Shown piece by piece: positions 11,562 through 22,635 of a stretch of 64,000 nucleotides of DNA (the stretch's first letter is position 1; each line of letters opens with the position of its first letter). Below the pieces are notes generated by a model. That model saw nothing but the letters and a program-made list of their open reading frames with translations, ran no database searches and was not told the origin of the DNA. Both the position numbers and the translations under genes were made by a program. This DNA comes from Sarocladium kiliense (taxonomy: Eukaryota > Ascomycota > Sordariomycetes > Hypocreales > Sarocladiaceae): NCBI GenBank assembly GCA_030734395.1, contig JAUZTG010000029.1, forward strand, positions 5,022,001 to 5,086,000, read 5' to 3'.

Positions 11562-13577
11562 ATGCGCAGTCTGCACACTGCAGCCGCCGCAGCTCTCGCT
11601 TTGGGCCAAATAGCTTCTGCGGCACCCAGCGCAAAAATCTTCGCCGACACCAACCGAGACGGCGAGATCGATATCGAGGGCACTAGCGACTCTGCCGGCA
11701 AGTGCTCCGTTGGCACCGACGAGGCCCTGTCTCTCCCCGCTGTCACCGATACGGATGATCGTTGCAAGAGACTTCTTGAAGATAGTCCTGAGACAGACTG
11801 GAGCCATTGTCATGATGGAAGTGATAACGTCCTCCGCCACCCCGAGCGCCTCGCATTAATACGTACACCTCTGGGCGACGTCCCCGACACAACTCGCGGG
11901 AGCATCACTGTTACCTGCGATGCTTCGTTCCCAGACTGCGTGGGCAAAGTCCGTCTTTTCCGCCGCTCTGGCAAGAACGAGTGGAAGCATCTTGAGAAAG
12001 ATCGTGTCTTCAAAAGCACAGCGCTGGGGAACGGTCTTGTGATGGGCGTGACGTTCGTCGTCCAACAGTCTGGGACGGCAGAGTAACGCTCAACTTCAAA
12101 GTCTGGGATAACGAGACAGACGAAACGTCTACCGACTGTGTCCGTATGCGTGTCGCTCCGATATTGACACATCATCACGCCCAGACGGCCGACCTGGTGT
12201 TCGTGACGCGGGAGGAAGACGGAGATGTACAGCAGACTGCATTCGTTCAACAGATTGTCGAACAAAGTCGTAACTCTGATATCGCTCAGGGCGTCTTCAA
12301 ACTGGACGCGCACGGTGACGTTTGGACTCGGGATTTCTTCGAGCCCGGCTACAGCACTATTCCTGGACCTGATGGCCCTGTGGGAATTCGTGTCATGATT
12401 CGTTCTGCACAACCTAGACGAAAGGCTGGGCGTGCTGTTTTCGAGCACCTCCGGTCAGCCGGCGTTGGTGCTAATCAGCATTTCACCCGCATCAACCCTT
12501 TTGAAGAGGACACCCTTGACTCAACCGGAAATCACGAAGCCGTTCCGCCTTACAGGAACAACGGTGTCAGCTACCCCGCGGGTCGCATCATCTTGGGCAG
12601 CTGGAAGATCTCCAAGCCCAGGATGATTCCCTTCTGAGAAGGCGCAGGAAACACAAAACCCCCTGATCCTTGACACTGACTGGTTGTTTGTTGGCCACAT
12701 CGACGAATTCCTTCAATTTTTGCCTGCTGACAACGAGCGAGGATTTGTTCTCATGATCGCCGATCCCATTGCCGGCTTGGACCTCTTACGCAACGCATCT
12801 GCAGCCGGCCATGGTGATGTCAGAGCTCTGTCACGACATGACATGCCCTATGACCCAGAGTTCGCTTGCCACCCAAAGCACACAATCAATGAGCTTTTAG
12901 CTTTCGAAGATCCGGAGGCAGAACAAGAGCTTGCTGCAAAGCACATCGAAGGGAATCTTGAGACTCTGAAGCGCGAAATTGGGCTCACCGATGAGGAGGT
13001 CTTTCGGGTACCAGCTACCTTCCGGAGGTTAGCCTGGTCATGCACACTCCCTCCTGGATGGGATAGCGAGTTCCCCTCCGACACGTTGGCCGTTGAGGAC
13101 GGTAAATCCAAGGCTCAGTCACCCAAGGCAAAGAGCCAAGTGTATAGCCTGGTCAAGAAGAACACCAGTAACGTGAAGCTTGCTCAGCCATTTCAGGTTT
13201 TCAGCGCCTCCGGAAAGAAGAACATCCTCTAGGCTGCTGGTGACATGCAAGAAACAGGACCTAGACGCCGCCAGAAGGATGATGAGTGCGGTGAGGACAA
13301 CTAGTAGGATTGCATCCCGAGAGGCAGCTTGCGCGCATTCTTCCCCGGTGTCGTCAACGGTCTTGTGCTGCCGAACGGAGTCGCTATCGGTCCGAACCCC
13401 TGGGGCCCCATCGTCAATGGCGAGGACATCATTGCAAAGGCCGTCACCGACGTGTATGCTCGTGCTGGTGCCAATCTCGCGTTCGTTGACAACTTCTGGT
13501 CACACCATATGAGTGGTGGTGAGGTTCACTGCGGCACCAACTCGTGGCGTAGTTTCGAAGACAAGTGGTGGCAGTAG
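11562..13577 (+). pseudogene. Broken protein-arginine deiminase gene
   Basis: Pieces of one PAD-type protein lie in order in different frames. The first piece (11562 to about 12045) has a signal peptide (RSLHTAAAAALALGQIASA) and the N-terminal domain. At about 12040-12050 the homologous reading moves by one base into the frame of 12050-12634, which carries DVRRPTVWDG and the catalytic Asp region (GDVWTRDFFEPGY). Near 12634 the frame moves again to that of 12636-13232, which carries DTDWLFVGHIDEFLQFLPA with the catalytic His-x-Asp. A stop at 13230-13232 and two TAGs at 13302-13307 precede the last piece (about 13323-13577) with FFPGVVNGLVLP and EVHCGTNSWRSF, whose Cys codon is 13530-13532. All four catalytic positions survive. 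The last break might hide an intron (a donor-like GGTAAAT at 13101), but the first two shifts have no plausible splice sites. Sequencing error is the main alternative to a real pseudogene. Confidence 0.8.
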
Positions 13578-14700
13578 GTGAGCTTTAGGGGGGGCAAGGT
13601 AGGTAGAGTATCATGCTCCTGCACTCCGCACGCATCAGTACAATGAACCAGCAATGACAAATTCAGGTATTAATCATACCACATCCGTGAAACCTTGCGG
13701 TGCGAAGTGTAGGCACAGATCCCGACAGCCTGCCTGAGACAGAAAGCCTAATTCCAAGCCAAGTAGTAGTCAATCAGTATCAGACGATAGAAGAATAATG
13801 ATGACATCGGGTGGCTGGTCTATGCGTGATAGCTTCTGTAAAAGTCATGAAGAGAGTTCGATAGCTGGAGACCCCTGGCATGTCGTACGGCGCCTGGCGG
13901 TCACGGGACAAGCCCTTCTGTCGCTGCCAATCAGCATCGGCACCGTCAACCCATTGCCGAAGGGGTGTCAACTCACCTCGTCCAGTTGGCAGCCCGGATC
14001 ATCGTCAATCGCGATCGCACGCGTCACACTCAGATCAGCCATGACTCCACTCGCGCTCTGTCTATGGCCGAAGCTCTGGGAATGACAGAGCTTCCAAGTT
14101 CCTCCCGGCTGCCGACCCCTCCACCCGTCCCACCCCACTCCACCCAACAGACACACACGACAGTGACCTTGGCCGTCATAAACGTGACCACCACTCTAGC
14201 AAATGATTTCGTTCTACGGAGCACCACACAAGGAGAGACGAGACACGCTGTAAGCTCGACAGCTCTCCGTCAGTCATCGCGATCCCTGTCTCCATCGCAT
14301 CTGAATTTGTCTCTCTCTTCCCTGCTGCTGCACCACCACCACATGCGAGGGAGACGTCTGTCCTAAGCTCTCGACTGTTTCTCCTCAATCCACCCTTTGA
14401 CCACACCACCCGGCCGGGTAGCTTGACTCTGGCCGAAGTTCTTCAAATGTTCTTTTGAGAAATCGACATCGTCCCAGGTTTCGCTGGCGTCCGTGCTGTT
14501 ATTAGACAGCCTCTTAACTACCGACGCCACGGCCAGGGACACGCATTCGACACACAGGCATTGGGGGAACACAAGGGACAAGACTTGAAGGCATCTCAAT
14601 ACGATCCCTCTAATCACAAGGGACGGACTTCTCGAGCATAACCTCCGACGCCATCAATGATCCACCAGGCTTCACACCAGGTCTTCCAGGACTCACCAAT
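13578..14700 (+). other. Gene-poor interval
   Basis: Open frames on both strands overlap without coding character. C/T-rich tracts occur at 14100-14400. No RNA gene or repeat was recognised. Confidence 0.55.
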
Positions 14701-14886
14701 ATGTGCACACAGGTGGACAAGCAATGGGCGTGCGGTCACATCGGATTTTTGAGAATCAACTACTGCGAGAAACTCTTCAAGGGATGCAAGGGCACCAGTG
14801 CAATTCATGAGGTGGTTAGCGACGCGGAGAGATGCAGCGATTGCCTGCGACGGGACACGCTCCCTGAGCCACTCGAGTCCAGGTGA
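14701..14886 (+). CDS. Small cysteine-rich protein, function unknown
   Basis: An ATG-started frame of 61 residues contains WACGH, INYCEKLFKGCKGT and ERCSDCLRR. The Cys/His spacing (C-x-H, C-x6-C, C-x2-C) resembles the short zinc-knuckle-like proteins frequent in fungal genomes. The start is a genuine ATG (MCTQVDKQW). A donor-like GTGAGC begins at 14882 just before the stop; splicing to an AG near 14917 would add a short Gly/Arg-rich tail, so the 3' end is uncertain. No signal peptide. I do not recognise a named family. Confidence 0.4.
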   Translation: MCTQVDKQWACGHIGFLRINYCEKLFKGCKGTSAIHEVVSDAERCSDCLRRDTLPEPLESR

Positions 14887-15201
14887 GCGTCCAAGCCGCC
14901 CCCGCGGTGATCAAGACAGGGGTGGTCCACGAGGAGGTTCAGATAGGCGAAGAATGAGATCATGAATGCATCACCTAGCATTATATGGAGAAACGGCCCA
15001 GGCTGCATCGTTTGGCAGCTACCAGGACTCTGAATCGAAGAAAGGAACCGAATGCTTATCGGCTATGATAATTACAAAAGACGTGAGCTTTTTACTGCCC
15101 AGAAGAACGAAACATCCGCCATCCCACTTGTAACTCCGTTATCATATTCAGCCCACCAACGACTCTCAAGGCCACTTCCACTGTGGGCAATTCTTCCCTG
15201 T
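14887..15201 (+). other. Short interval, no gene seen
   Basis: This holds the 3' regions of the small Cys-rich gene and the convergent LysM gene; nothing else is recognisable. Confidence 0.5.
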
Positions 15202-15762
15202 TCACTTGCACTCAGTGATATCCCAATTCGGGTTTCCTGCGCGCGACTCTTCCTCAGTCGGCTTAGGCGGAGGCACCGTCACGGTCTTCGTCCTCGGGGC
15301 CTGTGTGCTCGTCCTCTTGGCAGCCTCAGTGTTGAGCTTGTCGCGAATCTGCGTTACGAACTTCGGAGGCGCTTCCATAGGACCGGGGACCTGGACTGGC
15401 TGGTTTGGAGCGGCAGGGGCCTGTCCACGCGCTTTGACGCAGCACCAGTATCCAGCAAGAAGACCTCTGGCACATTCCTTCCCATCTGATCCGATGAACG
15501 GGTTGAGGGCTCCGAGGTCTTGAATGGACATGCCCAGCGAGGAGGCGATGGAGTCGCAGGTCTCGCCGGGGCTGACGAGGTGGAATTGCTCGCAGTTGGC
15601 GATCATGGGAAGAAGTAGTGGCTCGGGAGTGTTGATTGGAGGAAGAGCGGGCTCGATGGGCATGGCATCCTCAATCGGAATGACTTCGAGGGGAATGTCG
15701 AGGTTTGCGGAGGCGAGGGCCGCCGTGAGAGTAAGGATGAAGGTAATGAGGCTCTGAGCCAT
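15202..15762 (-). CDS. Secreted single-LysM protein
   Basis: Single exon, 186 residues, ATG at 15762. A signal peptide covers about residues 1-19 (LITFILTLTAALASA). A Pro-rich linker is followed by one LysM module at about residues 57-108: FHLVSPGETCDSIASSLGMS, then LGALNPFIGSDGKECA and GYWCCVKA. The two flanking Cys plus the paired CC match fungal LysM proteins stabilised by disulphides. The C-terminal 75 residues are Pro/Thr-rich and low in complexity. LysM binds chitin or related glycans; secreted fungal LysM proteins may shield or sequester chitin, in some species as effectors during host colonisation, but saprotrophs carry them as well. One LysM only, no chitinase domain and no GPI signal, so a soluble lectin is the safest call. 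Confidence 0.85.
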   Translation of the reverse strand: MAQSLITFILTLTAALASANLDIPLEVIPIEDAMPIEPALPPINTPEPLLLPMIANCEQFHLVSPGETCDSIASSLGMSIQDLGALNPFIGSDGKECARGLLAGYWCCVKARGQAPAAPNQPVQVPGPMEAPPKFVTQIRDKLNTEAAKRTSTQAPRTKTVTVPPPKPTEEESRAGNPNWDITECK

Positions 15763-17344
15763 GATGAAGCAATTTTGCTGCTGATTCTTGTGTATGTGCG
15801 ATGATCATGGAATTTGGAGGTAAAAGAGCGTGAGCCTCACTCAAGTAGCATCTCTTACGCCATGGGATTATGAGACTTATGAATGATATTGATGTTCATG
15901 TTCAAAGAGCATCGCCACCATCTGATCTATCTTTATACATCCTTTCATCCTCAGTATGGTCATAGAGTGAAAAAGAACCGCGACGGGCATTCGCTTAGAA
16001 GATACAATTGATGCCAAATCGTATCCACAAGCTTCACTTCATACGACTTTGGTCGTTTATTGACAAAAATGCTGTCAGATTTCGAAGAACGAATCCAGGT
16101 CTCTCACTACTCTTGACACTCGTGATGAAGGGTGAAGCCGACGACGTGTGAGCGAAAAGTGGGTCACTGAAAGACGACCTCACCAGTTCATTGTGATCAT
16201 CCTCGCCCTTACACGGCCGACAAATGTAGAGAAAAGTGAGTAGTGTGATACACCAAGTCTTTGATGCAGCTCTCAATAAGGCCACGATAGCTTTTTTGCC
16301 TCACTTTCTGTGAGAGTGTGGTTTCTTTTATGAGATATAGCTATGGCAACTGATTATGGTATCCTCCATTCTTTGAGGGCTGTCAAGTGGGGCTCTCTCC
16401 CTGTCACGTCGCGAGTGAGAGCGTTCAAGGCTGTTGCATCTAAAGACATTGAGTAACGCACCAGATGGGTTTTGAGTTGATCTAACTCTCGTCCTTGTAT
16501 TCTACGGGTCGATTCTTCATCCTAGTGACTGCATTTCATATTTCTTCAACTTAATATTCAACGGTCACGTGACTCACACACCCCGGCTTGCGCGGCGGGT
16601 TGACGACCTTGGTCACCATCGAGATGAACAAATTTGGCAAACGTTAAGATGCTCTTCAGGTCCTTTCAACAAGTTCCATGTTAGCCGAATTCAGATCGAG
16701 GCGCTTGTGTGGTCGAGATTGATGGATTCGTTCCGTAGCTTTCGCGGTGATGAAGGTCAACCCCACCTGTTATCGCGGCCGCCCTGGTCTCTTCAGGTTT
16801 TTGAGAAGCGGCCGTCATGGTTGAGCGATCATCAGCGGTACCCTACATCCCTTCATTGCATGCCAGAGCACAATGGATTTCTCGTTTTCTGCACTCCAGA
16901 CCTAGAGATCCTGATAATAATTGAGCTTCAAATTATTACAATCGTATTCCTCTCAATTTGGACGTTGGAAAATACCTATGGAGTGACAAAGGATCAGACA
17001 CACCAGCCACAATTCCCCGGTTATAGGTCCCTGTGTCAAAGTTCTCACAAAAAAAGACACCGCCCGCCCCCAATTTTGAGCTCATGGGAGGAGTTCATCT
17101 CAACAGGTCACAGCGCTTGACGGAATAAATAATATATGTGACATTTCCAACCGATAGCATTAACTATGCGTCTGTTTTTGTGGTTATGCATTTATGAGGC
17201 CAGGTAAAACTGGTTGCACTCCAACGCCAAAGTCTGGGTCTGATGCTGAGTGAGATGAAGAACAGCCTAACGCGTCACGTTAGGCTAACGGCGCTACAGC
17301 AGTGTATTTCATCCACCATCTCAGCCATAAGCTTCAATGAGCGC
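15763..17344 (+). other. Gene-poor interval
   Basis: About 1.6 kb. An E-box CACGTG overlapping TGACTCA lies at 16566-16576. Open frames (for example 16569-17120) lack motifs. No repeat was recognised. Confidence 0.55.
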
Positions 17345-18670
17345 CTAAACGGGGATACCCTCATACTCCGCATATCCCAATGCAAGATTCATTGATTCTG
17401 TGACATATATCAGCTCATGGCACGGAAGGAATCTCATCGTTGGAGCGCAACTCACGTAGGCACTGAGTGGCGGCACCCTTGTTGAGGTTGTCCAATGACG
17501 CACAGCTTCACTCAGTCAGCACAGAAACTCACTCACAACATCAAAATGATTCACTTACACAACCACGCGCTTGCCAGTGCTGTCAACCGAGAAACCACCA
17601 ATCTCACAGTGATGTGCAGATGAGACCGACTTCACATGTGGTGCCTCACCCACAACCTTGACAAGCTTCTCACCAGCATAGCGGTTCTGGAAGATCTGGC
17701 GGAGATCGCGCGAGGCAATCTGTTTGTTGAGAGGGATGTTGATCGTGAGATGAATGCCACGGAACCAGCTGGCGACATGTGGGATGAATGAAACAGTCGT
17801 ACCAAGGCGGTGACTGATCTCTTTTTCTTGTATGTGACCAGTCAGACTGTAAGGCATGAGATTGTTCTCAAGGAGCTTCACGTCGTTTCTAGGAGATGGC
17901 TTGGTTCCAGCACCGGAGTAGCCCGACACAGCGAAAATGACGGGTTCGCCTCCAAGATGCTCAAGAAGGGGAGTAATTCCGAGTTCTGCTGCAGTGGCAT
18001 AGCATCCAGGGGTGGAAATGCGTGTAGCTGACTCGACTTCAGAACGAGGTGTGAGCTCAGGTAGACCATATGTCCATGAGTTATCGAGCCTGTAATCGGC
18101 CGAGAGATCAACGATGATGCTCTTGCTGCCGGAGGTCTTCTGTACTTGGTCGATAGCTTCGACATAGCGCTTGCAAACTCCGTTGGGGAGCGCCATAACC
18201 CAGCAATCCACTTCGCCCTTCCGTTCCAGCTCAGCAGCTTCCTCGGGAGATAGATGCTCATAGACAAGCTTGCGCTTGCTGTATCCCTCAAGTTCCTGGC
18301 CAGCTAGCTCTCTTGAAGAGACAAGCTTCAGGTCCATATACGGGTGGGCCTGAAATAGATCGATCATGGCCTGGCCAGTATATCCTCGTCCGCCAATAAG
18401 ACCGATGCGAGAGGGGACGTCGTTGGAGGCATTCTTCTTGCCGAACGGTGGGTTGGGGTTCGTGGTTGTAGCATAGTGGCGTACTTGCAGAGTTGCAGCG
18501 CGTGTTGAAAGTGAGCGATCGGAATAGACAGAGGAGTTACGGGTCGTTAGGAAGCTACGAGCATCGCGTACGGTTCGAGATGGGCGGAGAGCCGTCGATG
18601 TAGTCAAGGATGAGGGGCGAGCAACGCGACGCGAGCCAGCGCGGAAGGCAACGGACGCCGGGGACAACAT
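17345..18670 (-). CDS. Mitochondrial N-acetyl-gamma-glutamyl-phosphate reductase, free-standing
   Basis: Exons on the minus strand are 18670-17559, 17505-17456 and 17397-17345 (404 residues); the small terminal exons restore the family ending LDNLNKGAATQCL and MNLALGYAEYEGIP. The enzyme reduces N-acetylglutamyl phosphate to the semialdehyde in arginine synthesis. Residues 1-70 are Arg/Ser-rich and nearly acid-free, a mitochondrial presequence. The NADP-binding loop GLIGGRGYTGQ is at 90-100 and the catalytic Cys223 lies in STPGCYATAAE. In most fungi this activity is the C-terminal half of the Arg5,6 polyprotein behind acetylglutamate kinase. Here no kinase domain exists upstream, and residues 64-83 (RHYATTTNPNPPFGKKNASN) resemble the region between the two halves where the polyprotein is cleaved. 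A GCN4/CPC1-type TGAGTCA lies 196 nt upstream. Confidence 0.92.
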
Positions 18671-18865
18671 GATCGTGCGGGGCTCTCCAGCAGCTCAATT
18701 GACAACTAGAAGGGACAAACGGAGCGAACTACGTGTTGATGATTGTGAGAGATGAAGGCTGATGAGTTGCATTGAGCTTGGCGGTGACCTCATGAGCCGT
18801 GAGCGAGGCTGGAGGAGAGCATTGGTGTGGCTTTGCACGATGGTGGCTCAGCACCAGCCACAGTG

Positions 18866-18872
18866 TGAGTCA
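18866..18872 (+). promoter_or_regulatory. GCN4/CPC1-type site TGAGTCA
   Basis: The palindromic heptamer TGAGTCA matches the Gcn4/CpcA/CPC1 consensus TGA(C/G)TCA and lies 196 nt upstream of the arginine-biosynthesis reductase ATG (18670). Cross-pathway control of arginine genes through such sites is established in fungi; use of this copy is inferred. Confidence 0.5.
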
Positions 18873-19265
18873 AGTGTGCATTGTGCAGGTCAAGTCAGAA
18901 TGGAGATGGTAACGTTAGCTAGAGAGCCATTGGAGATTCGTTTGCACGTGACTAAGAACTTGTCAAGGTTCATGCTCAACATGAAAGAGAGGTAAGAGAT
19001 GAGAGGTAAGAGTAAAGTCATAATGAACCGAGAGCGGATGGGAGAAGAGTGTCATGTGCCCGAGTTCCTCGGGCGCACGATTCCTGTTCAATGTGGGACA
19101 AAGGTCGTGTTCCGAAGCACGCCTGATTCCGAACCGACTCAGGATCGCGGTTTCGCCCGTCGACAAGGTACGCTGAGCGGATGGGTGAGCCAGGGAGGGG
19201 TTGCCGGTCTTCTTACCCGAGTGCCCGAGCCTGAGTGAGCCAGGGAATGAAAGTGAGTTGAGTTT

Positions 19266-19283
19266 GAGTGAGTGAGTGAGTGA
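19266..19283 (+). repeat. GAGT tetranucleotide microsatellite
   Basis: Four tandem GAGT units lie inside a wider GTGAGT-rich stretch (about 19230-19285). Confidence 0.8.
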
Positions 19284-20588
19284 ACCATGTCGCAAAGTGG
19301 GTAAAGCATGTGCGTGAAGTGAGTTTCCCAACACAACTCAAAACGTGAGAACTCTGGCCTGGCGCGTGACCTGCCTCACCTTCCATCCGCGACCCAAGGA
19401 ATGTGAAATGAAAACCCCCACCCAAGGGAGAAAAAGACCCGGGCCCACGTCGTCTCGACACGCGGACGCGGAAGTGCAGGGCAGTCGGAACACACAGGCT
19501 GTGGTCCATGAGCGCCCGTAGGCGGGGACAGACGGGATTCTGGGCCCAAGAATCGTATGATTTCTGCGACCAAGTACAGTGCCGCGCCTCCATTCCGGGC
19601 GCCTCTCACCTCATTTTTACAGCGCCCAGACTCAGGCTAGTGAGCTATGACTGGTCCGGCTCTCAGCTCTCTCTCATCCTCTCACTCATCACTCATACCC
19701 TCCCTCGCATTGACTTTTCCCGAGTGTGCATGGGCGAGCATGAGCATGAGACTGAGATGAGTGGGCCCCGCTTCAAGATTTTTTCGCTCTCGTCTTTTCT
19801 CTCACTGTCACCGTCACAATCTCTCACTCGCTCACTCTCACCCCCTTCTCATCCCCCCCCACCCACTTCACATAGCTGAACCCTCTCACCCCCTGCTCTT
19901 ACTGGCGACCATCCCTCAAAGTCACGCCACAAGCGGTGCGCCGCCGTGGGTTCTGATGCCACTCTTCATGCCCGTCAGTAGCTACCGCATGCAGCGCAAC
20001 ACTGTGCTTCCCGACGTCTCCCGTCAAAGGCCCATCCGCGTCCCATTCCCGCTGTCACTTCTTTGTCATTTAGGTGCTCTTGTCGGTAGCCTCCGGCCGT
20101 GACTGGGCAATTCTGGGCGCTTCACACGTGTCTCGCCCCTCTATACCCATCCCTCGCTTGACTGTTGCCGTAGCGAAAATGGCCATCGGCATCGACAATC
20201 AATGGTTCTAGGCTGCCTTTACGAATGAAACTCCCCACCTTGATTCTGTGACCTGCCCCAGCGCTTCCTTTAGGCCTTGTCTATCGAGTCTCAGTAAAGC
20301 AATGCCCCTGCCTGTGAGGATGGGGGCCCCTCTCTTCCTGTCCCGATAGTTCGCGTGTACGAAAACGAGCCTGCCACGGGTGTGGCCTTCCTGCTTGTTA
20401 TATGAATGGCTCATACATCAGCTCACCCTTCTTCTCATCTGATTCCGTTCCAACTCACTCACTCTTCTTTTCACTGAAAGACATCTGCCCACCCATTCTC
20501 ACTCCATCTCAATCTCGCCACTTGATCTATACCTGAACACACTTTCACATATAGATTCATCCCACTGAACAACATAAGACCATCCATC

Positions 20589-21760
20589 ATGGCAACGAGA
20601 CAAAAACACGCTGGTGACAATACACCAACTGCCGATCGCCACAACGACAAGCGCATCAAGCTTGACCAGCCTGCCCCCCAAGCCCACCCCTTCGAGAACG
20701 TCGACTACTGGCTCGACTTCGAACCCGAACAACAAGACGAGGCACGCACCGAGACGAGCTTCGATAGCTGCTTCTCGCAGTGGCTCGATGCTTCCAAGAT
20801 CAACGACAACACTGTCGCTCCTAGTGCCGCTGTCTACAACGAGAAGCCTGTCGTTGGTCCCTCCGATCCGACCATGGGCTCTACAAACCCAAACGACTTC
20901 CTCTTCTTCAACCAGCCCACACCTGACGTTGATGATGCTCTGAAGCTCATGAACCTCGGTGACCCATGGGACGTTGTCGATCAACAAGGACAGCAACAGA
21001 AGGCTGGCCTCTACCCTGAGCTATTCCCTCCTACACCCGACAGCGATGTCTCTATTCAATCACAAGCCTACCAGGCTCCTACCACTCTCACACCTACCAC
21101 ACAACCCGCCTCTCTCTCCTCAACACCCTACCTCGGCGACGAGGAGAAGCTCTCGCTTCTATCTCTCGCTCTGAACCTTGGACCTCTTCCTACCTCCTTC
21201 CTCCCCTCCGGTCCCTTTGACATGGGCATGTCTGCTCTGTGCCGTGATTCACCGCAGTCCACTACATCCGAGAAGAACAACAAGGCACAATCAAAGTCAT
21301 CACCCAAGACCGGTGCTGGCATTGAGAAGGCTTCTTCCAAGTCCAAGTCCAGACATGTCGACCGTGCTGCTCACAACGACATTGAGCGACGATACCGCAC
21401 AAATCTCAAGCACAAGATCGCTGAGCTTAGGGACGCCATTCCCGCTCTTGCCGGTGCTGATGACGACGAGGGTAGTGGCGCAGAGGCCGCAAACTCCAAG
21501 GTCAGCAAGGTATGCTTCAATCACAATTCAATAATCGAATATGACAACGCTGACTTTCACCAAAGGGCACCGTCCTTACCAAGGCCACCGAATACATCCA
21601 CCAGCTCGAGCAGCGCAACAAGGCAATGGAGGCACAACACCAAGTCCTTCTCCGCCGCCTACAAGCTGTCGAGATCCTTCTCGATCCCAGAAGATCGGCT
21701 CTCGCTGCTCGGATGGGTGTCAAGACAGAGGCTGGCACTCCGACACCACAGATGAGCTAA
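20589..21760 (+). CDS. SREBP-type bHLH transcription factor without membrane segments
   Basis: Exons are 20589-21509 and 21566-21760 (371 residues) with a GT..AG intron of 56 nt that interrupts the loop of the bHLH domain. The basic region AHNDIERRYRTNLKHKI (residues 261-277) carries Tyr269 in place of the usual Arg, the signature of SREBP-class factors that lets them bind both SRE and E-box sequences. Helix 1 is IAELRDAIPAL, an acidic/Ser loop follows, and helix 2 is GTVLTKATEYIHQLEQRN (from residue 308) running into a coiled, leucine-zipper-like tail. The first 250 residues are low complexity, acidic and Pro/Gln-rich with a possible activation region around DYWLDFEPE. There are no hydrophobic segments after the bHLH, so it is not processed from a membrane precursor like SrbA; it is closer in layout to SrbB/Hms1-type factors. 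Confidence 0.9.
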
Positions 21761-22635
21761 TCCAGCTCGTACAACGGAAAACAGAACAATAATAAAAAAC
21801 AAAAGCAAAAACAAACAAAGAAACTCAAGCAGAAAACCGGGGACATAAGGATTGGACCGATGAAGTGTGGAGGAAAACAGATACCCCGGTGAAATGCGAG
21901 CACTCACCTCACAATGATGAATCATGGACATGGGAACGGCCTGGCGTTCAAACTCATTTGCTCTTCTTTTTTCAAACTTCTCATATGATATTTTTATTGA
22001 GATCAGGGCCAGGCTGAGGTATTCAAGATTGCCAAATAAGTCCCGAAATACATACACATTGGAACAATGAACTTGTACATCATACAATCTCCTTCTCTAT
22101 GAATGAATGAGGCCAGAACAGTATGAATTGTAGGCGCAAAATCAAGTATCCGGTTCCAACAAGGCAGGAAGCAGACAAACACTTCTTGAGTCGTGGTCAT
22201 GAGCTCTCAGGCTGGTCCCTGGCAAATAGTGCAGCTTCTCGAATGTATCCACGGCCAGAAACGCCTCGTTATGTTTGAGGCGTATAATTGTGTCGAGCAT
22301 GTTTCACCACAACGTTTGCAAGACTGTGAGACAGTGGCGCGTCACCAGTGCTGACAATGTCTCTCCTCATCCTCCGGGATCAACTCCCGGCAGCTCGAGT
22401 ATCATCTGTGTGTTGCCCAGGGTTGGTAACTCAACGAGCCTCCTGATTTGTTCTACGAGACCGCAGATGCCTCGAAGTAGGTGAAGATATCGATATGGTG
22501 TTTATCAGCTGAATGCGTCCAGCTTTCCTAGTCATGCTCCTTGGATTAATTTCATGAGTGATACCTGCGACTATGAATGGATGGCGGGCCAGCTTGAGAT
22601 GCAGAAGAGGGATGTTATTCAACTTATTAAAGATC
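21761..22635 (+). other. Convergent intergenic region
   Basis: A/T-rich 3' sequence with A-rich tracts just after the bHLH stop (21780-21830). No gene or repeat was recognised. Confidence 0.6.

Larger units (their letters stand above)
18671..20588 (+). other. Divergent promoter region, low-complexity rich
   Basis: About 1.9 kb between the reductase and bHLH genes. It contains a GCN4-type site (18866), an E-box CACGTG at 18945, a GAGT microsatellite at 19266-19283, and C/T-rich ACTC-type tracts between about 19670 and 19870, which complement the GAGT repeat. The long C/T-rich leader ahead of 20589 suits a long 5' untranslated region. Confidence 0.6.

Noticed and set aside
13180..13512. Plus-strand open frame of 110 residues
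   Set aside because: It overlaps the PAD remnants in another frame and has no relation to the PAD sequence.
16034..16285. Minus-strand frame with a hydrophobic N-terminus resembling a secreted peptide
   Set aside because: It has no ATG at the proposed start and no homology or Cys pattern.
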